NCBI GenBank assembly: GCA_017445245.1
Contig: JAFSUM010000009.1
Location: 1 to 41,517, forward strand
Length of the DNA: 41,517 nucleotides
Source: Bacilli bacterium
GTDB taxonomy: Bacteria > Bacillota_I > Bacilli_A > RFN20 > CAG-826
Reading direction: 5' to 3'
This document shows positions 39,007 through 41,517 of the stretch, in pieces. A program made the translations under genes and the position numbers. The notes under the pieces were generated by a model. That model was not told the origin of the DNA. It ran no database searches and saw only the letters and a list, made by a program, of their open reading frames with translations. Every line of letters begins with the position of its first letter. Within the stretch, counting starts at the first letter, position 1.

Positions 39007-39714
39007 ATGGGAAGACATTTCGAAGTCCGTGCCGCCGCCATGGCGGCATCCGCCAAGGCCAAATCGGCCATCTACATGCGTGCCTCGAAGGAGATTTACG
39101 CCGCCGCCAAATCCGGTGAGCCCGATCCCACTTCGAACCTCGCCCTCCGCGCCGCGATCGAAAAATATCGTAAGCAGTGCCCCAAGGACGTCATCGACCG
39201 CGCGATCGAAAAAGCCAAAGGTGGCGATGCCGTTGCCTACATCCCCGGCCGCTATGAATTCATGGGCCCCGGCGGAAGCAACATCATCGTTGATACCCTT
39301 ACCGATAACGTCAACCGTGCCCTCGTCACCGTCCGTACCATCTGCACCCGCAAGGGCGGCAAGATGGCATCCGTCGCCTATAACTTCGAGCAGCTCGGCG
39401 CCTTGAACTTCGCCCACGCTAGCCGCGACGAAGTCGAAGAAGCTTTGATCCTTGGGGACGTCGATGTCCAGTCCGTCGAAGATATCGGCGAAGGCAACAT
39501 CGAAGTCCATGTCACTCCGTCTGATCTCGATAAGGCCAAAACGGTTCTCACCGACCTCGGCGTGACCGAATTCGACCGCTGCGAAATCACCCTCATTCCG
39601 AATGAGTGGGTGACTCTGGAAGGCGATGACCTCACCAAGGTCAAGGATATGCTCGATCAACTCGACGAAGCCGAAGACGTCCAAAACGTCTACACCAACG
39701 TTGAGAACCTCTAA
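39007..39714 (+). CDS. yebC: YebC/PmpR-family protein (translation/transcription factor)
   Basis: 235 residues from ATG 39007 (AAGAAGGAAA upstream). Family blocks AAIEKYRKQCPKDVIDRAIEKAKGG, YEFMGPGGSNIIVDTLTDNVNRAL, GKMASVAYNFEQLGALNF and IPNEWVTLEGDD are present. The usual GRKWxNIKHKKAA start is replaced by GRHFEVRAAAMAASAKAKSA, as in the YeeN-like branch. YebC proteins were described as regulators and more recently as helpers in translating difficult stretches. Confidence 0.92.
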   Translation: MGRHFEVRAAAMAASAKAKSAIYMRASKEIYAAAKSGEPDPTSNLALRAAIEKYRKQCPKDVIDRAIEKAKGGDAVAYIPGRYEFMGPGGSNIIVDTLTDNVNRALVTVRTICTRKGGKMASVAYNFEQLGALNFAHASRDEVEEALILGDVDVQSVEDIGEGNIEVHVTPSDLDKAKTVLTDLGVTEFDRCEITLIPNEWVTLEGDDLTKVKDMLDQLDEAEDVQNVYTNVENL

Positions 39715-40292
39715 TCCAGGTATTCGAGTAAAGACAACTCTCCCTCTACATGAAAGGTTTGCGCGTAGCGCGCGAGCTTAGCAGGGTAGGGGGATTTCTT
39801 TTTGGCGGCATTCCATAGCAAGAGGAACGTTTCCTTATCAAACCTTTCGCGCTGCCTTAGCAGGTCGATCATCGTCCGTTCGAGGTCATAGGCCATGACG
39901 AGGTTGCCCTTAGGGGTGACGACGAGAGATTGGCCGGTGAGATATTCTTTCTTCCCGACGTGGCGGCAGGTGATGCCTTCGATTCCACGCGTCAAATAAT
40001 TAGTGGGAAGATAAACGGAGATGATTTGTTCGTCTTTTAGCCCATGAAGGAAAAGGCAGCTATCTAAAGAGAAAACCGCCTTTCCATAACGGAAACTCAA
40101 TTCGAAAAACGGATCAGATTCATATCCTCTTTTGCGGTAGAGCCCTTTACCAGCCTTGATGAAGATCCCTTGCTCGCACATGTTGGACAAATAGGTTTGC
40201 GCGATGCCATTTTCCCGCGCGGTAGCGGCAGAAACGTAGCCATCGTTTTCATCGGCAAGGTCTAACAAAAGTTCATCGTTCTTCTTTTTCAT
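39711..40292 (-). CDS. AbiEi-like winged-helix regulator (orphan antitoxin)
   Basis: 193 residues. The N-terminal winged helix (DENDGYVSAATARENGIAQTYLSNMCEQG) and the GKGLYRKRGY, SLDSCLFLHGLKDEQ and YDLERTMIDLLR blocks match antitoxins of AbiE type IV systems. No AbiEii nucleotidyltransferase toxin follows. The stop codon overlaps the yebC stop by 4 bp in convergent orientation. Its promoter lies on top of the start codon region (leaderless), with repeated sites suggesting autorepression. Confidence 0.75.
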   Translation of the reverse strand: MKKKNDELLLDLADENDGYVSAATARENGIAQTYLSNMCEQGIFIKAGKGLYRKRGYESDPFFELSFRYGKAVFSLDSCLFLHGLKDEQIISVYLPTNYLTRGIEGITCRHVGKKEYLTGQSLVVTPKGNLVMAYDLERTMIDLLRQRERFDKETFLLLWNAAKKKSPYPAKLARYAQTFHVEGELSLLEYLD

Positions 40293-40294
40293 AC

Positions 40295-40314
40295 AACGAT
40301 TATATAAAACGATT
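40295..40314 (-). promoter_or_regulatory. Leaderless promoter and direct-repeat operator of the AbiEi-like gene
   Basis: Minus-strand TATAAT (40304-40299) ends 6 nt before the ATG. AACGATT is repeated at 40295-40301 and 40308-40314 on the plus strand, with a 13-bp period, overlapping the -10. The -35 is weak. Confidence 0.55.
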
Positions 40315-40347
40315 GTCTAAACAGAAAATATTTTTGAACGCTTTCGC

Positions 40348-40376
40348 TTTACTTCACGTGCGTACTTGCCTATGAT
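40348..40376 (+). promoter_or_regulatory. Promoter of rplM-rpsI
   Basis: TTTACT (40348-40353), 17-bp spacer, TATGAT (40371-40376). The leader of about 45 nt contains GAAAGGAAG before the ATG and may carry an L13-type control element, which I cannot confirm. Confidence 0.5.
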
Positions 40377-40426
40377 TTGCCTCGGCGCTTCCCGAACAGG
40401 AAGTCACAAGAAAGGAAGTAACAACC

Positions 40427-40870
40427 ATGCAGCGTCAAACCACGTTGGCTAAGAAGGAAACCGTTGCTCGCAACTGGTACCTCATCGATGCCACCGATAT
40501 CCCCCTTGGCCGCCTCGCTTCGAAAGTCGCGGTCATCCTCATGGGCAAGAACAAGCCCACCTACACCCCCAACGTTGATTGCGGCGACAACGTCGTCATC
40601 ATCAACGCCAAGAAGGTCAAGCTCACCGGCAACCACCCGAAGACCAAGAAGAACTACTACAATGTCTCCGGTTACAACGGCGGTCTCCGTACCCGTACCT
40701 CCGGCGTTATGCTCGAAGAGTATCCCATCGAAATGCTCGAGCGTGCCGTCTGGGGTATGATCCCGAAGGGACGCCTCGGCCGTGTCATGATCAAGAAGCT
40801 CTACGTCTACGAAGGCGCCGAGCACAAACAGGTCGCCCAGAACCCCGTCGTTCTCGACCTCAGCAAATAA
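40427..40870 (+). CDS. rplM: 50S ribosomal protein L13
   Basis: 147 residues. Blocks seen: ARNWYLIDATDIPLGRLAS, LMGKNKPTYTPNVDCGDNVV, NAKKVKLTGNHPKTK, LERAVWGMIPKGRLGRVMIKKL and YEGAEHKQVAQNP. Codon use is strongly biased to C-ending codons, as expected for a highly expressed gene. It precedes rpsI by 11 bp, the universal order. Confidence 0.98.
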   Translation: MQRQTTLAKKETVARNWYLIDATDIPLGRLASKVAVILMGKNKPTYTPNVDCGDNVVIINAKKVKLTGNHPKTKKNYYNVSGYNGGLRTRTSGVMLEEYPIEMLERAVWGMIPKGRLGRVMIKKLYVYEGAEHKQVAQNPVVLDLSK

Positions 40871-40881
40871 GGAGATAAACC

Positions 40882-41274
40882 ATGGCTAAAGGAACCCAGT
40901 ATTACGGAACCGGCAGGAGAAAATCCTCCGTCGCCCGCGTCTACCTCACCTCTGGTAAGGGCAAGATCACGGTCAATGGCCGCGATGTGAAGGACTATTT
41001 CCCCTTCGAAACCCTTCTTCTCAACCTCAAGCAGCCCCTCGTCTTCGTTGGTGGCGAAGAGCGTTATGATGTCGTCGCCGATGTCAACGGCGGTGGCTTC
41101 ACCGGCCAGGCCGAAGCAATCCGCCTCGGCATCGCCCGCGCCCTTCTCGAGGCTGGCGAAGATCGTTCGACCCTCAAGGTCAACGGCATGCTTACCCGCA
41201 ACGCCCGCTCCAAAGAGCGTAAAAAGTACGGTCTCAAGGCCGCTCGTCGCGCTCCGCAGTTCTCCAAGCGTTAA
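40882..41274 (+). CDS. rpsI: 30S ribosomal protein S9
   Basis: 130 residues. [31 protein letters not shown] loop, [21 protein letters not shown] and the basic C-terminal tail [14 protein letters not shown] that reaches the ribosomal P site. AAGGAG lies upstream. Confidence 0.98.
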   Translation: MAKGTQYYGTGRRKSSVARVYLTSGKGKITVNGRDVKDYFPFETLLLNLKQPLVFVGGEERYDVVADVNGGGFTGQAEAIRLGIARALLEAGEDRSTLKVNGMLTRNARSKERKKYGLKAARRAPQFSKR

Positions 41275-41298
41275 TCCGCTTTCAGGAACAAGACCCTT

Positions 41299-41329
41299 CC
41301 CCGTCAGAATTCTGGCGGGGATTTCTTTA
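41299..41329 (+). terminator. rplM-rpsI terminator
   Basis: CCCCGTCAG (41299-41307) pairs with CTGGCGGGG (41312-41320), one G-U pair, loop AATT, then ATTTCTTTA. Confidence 0.9.
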
Positions 41330-41395
41330 TAAAGAAAAAGGGGTGGCAAAGAGGTTCTAAACAATCCACGAATTTCATCGCCGATTCCAATAGTT

Positions 41396-41444
41396 AAGTC
41401 CGTTTGAAGCCGCGGAACCCGAGTTATCGGACTTATCGCGGCTT
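41396..41444 (+). other. Two interlocked inverted repeats, possible attenuator or small RNA
   Basis: AAGTCCG (41396-41402) can pair with CGGACTT (41428-41434), and AAGCCGCG (41407-41414) with CGCGGCTT (41437-41444). The order a-b-a'-b' makes the stems mutually exclusive or a pseudoknot. A short T-rich run (TTTCGCTTT) follows the second. No protein gene is seen in 41275-41517; a downstream gene may start beyond the window. Confidence 0.4.
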
Positions 41445-41517
41445 TTCGCTTTACCCAAGCGGACATAGCCCTGGGAATGTCGCTGCCCGACGCGGATGAA
41501 GGCGAGCCGAAAACGCC

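Noticed and set aside
40807..41466. Minus-strand ORF of 219 codons over rpsI
   Set aside because: Shadow of the biased codon use of rplM/rpsI; no start signals.
1..41517. CRISPR arrays, tRNA or rRNA genes
   Set aside because: No regularly spaced repeats and no cloverleaf or rRNA-like segments were recognised on reading; a covariance-model scan would settle tRNAs.

Overview
The window looks like a chromosomal segment of an uncultured, low-biomass-genome Bacillota (Bacilli, on the branch of gut lineages near the Mollicutes/Erysipelotrichia). The basis is the gene content: rplM-rpsI, an ECF folate transporter with EcfA1-EcfA2-EcfT-TruA in Bacilli order, SmpB, FolC, a ComEB-type dCMP deaminase, and many SipW-class signal peptides. 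The standard code is used (TGA is a stop). GC is roughly balanced, and Shine-Dalgarno sites of the AGGAGG type are common. The exact taxon cannot be read from the sequence.

Layout. (1) 1-2034 is a graveyard: the start of an IS30-type transposase has cut an ORF6N-domain gene, and two more decayed ORF6N copies follow in tandem. (2) 2035-17961 is one long, tightly packed minus-strand operon of eleven genes, starting from a good promoter at 18149-18177 with a structured leader. It encodes a membrane-anchored SipW-like sandwich protein, several proteins with SipW-class signal peptides (including one of about 1240 residues), a SipW-type signal peptidase, a membrane-tethered McrB-like AAA+ ATPase, a DUF2357-like partner, two membrane proteins with degenerate GGDEF/EAL domains, and a nucleosidase-like protein. 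This is the best candidate for an undescribed system: a regulated assembly or export machine for TasA/CalY-like surface proteins. (3) 18268-24842 holds a small two-TM protein, two plus-strand genes for further SipW-class surface proteins, an IS1182-like remnant, a start-less inverted copy of the same kind of surface gene, a DUF3990/XRE toxin-antitoxin pair and a tyrosine recombinase. A 17-bp inverted repeat sits at the signal-peptide/body junction of the expressed gene and at the exact truncation point of the start-less copy. I read this as an invertible, phase-variable surface-protein locus like the vsa/vpma loci of mycoplasmas. (4) 24987-31000 carries a small membrane protein, a trypsin-like protease, UDP-glucose dehydrogenase, MTA/SAH nucleosidase, a sugar epimerase/reductase, phosphoglycerate mutase and RmlA. 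(5) 31138-41517 is conserved housekeeping: SmpB-FolC-FolT, dCMP deaminase, EcfA1-A2-T-TruA-PHP phosphatase, YebC, an orphan AbiEi-like regulator, and L13-S9.

How it may work together (inference): the operon supplies the signal peptidase and membrane machinery that mature and place TFAWF-type proteins on the surface. The neighbouring recombinase may switch which of two related bodies is attached to the single expressed signal peptide. The nucleotide-sugar genes add surface polysaccharide capacity.
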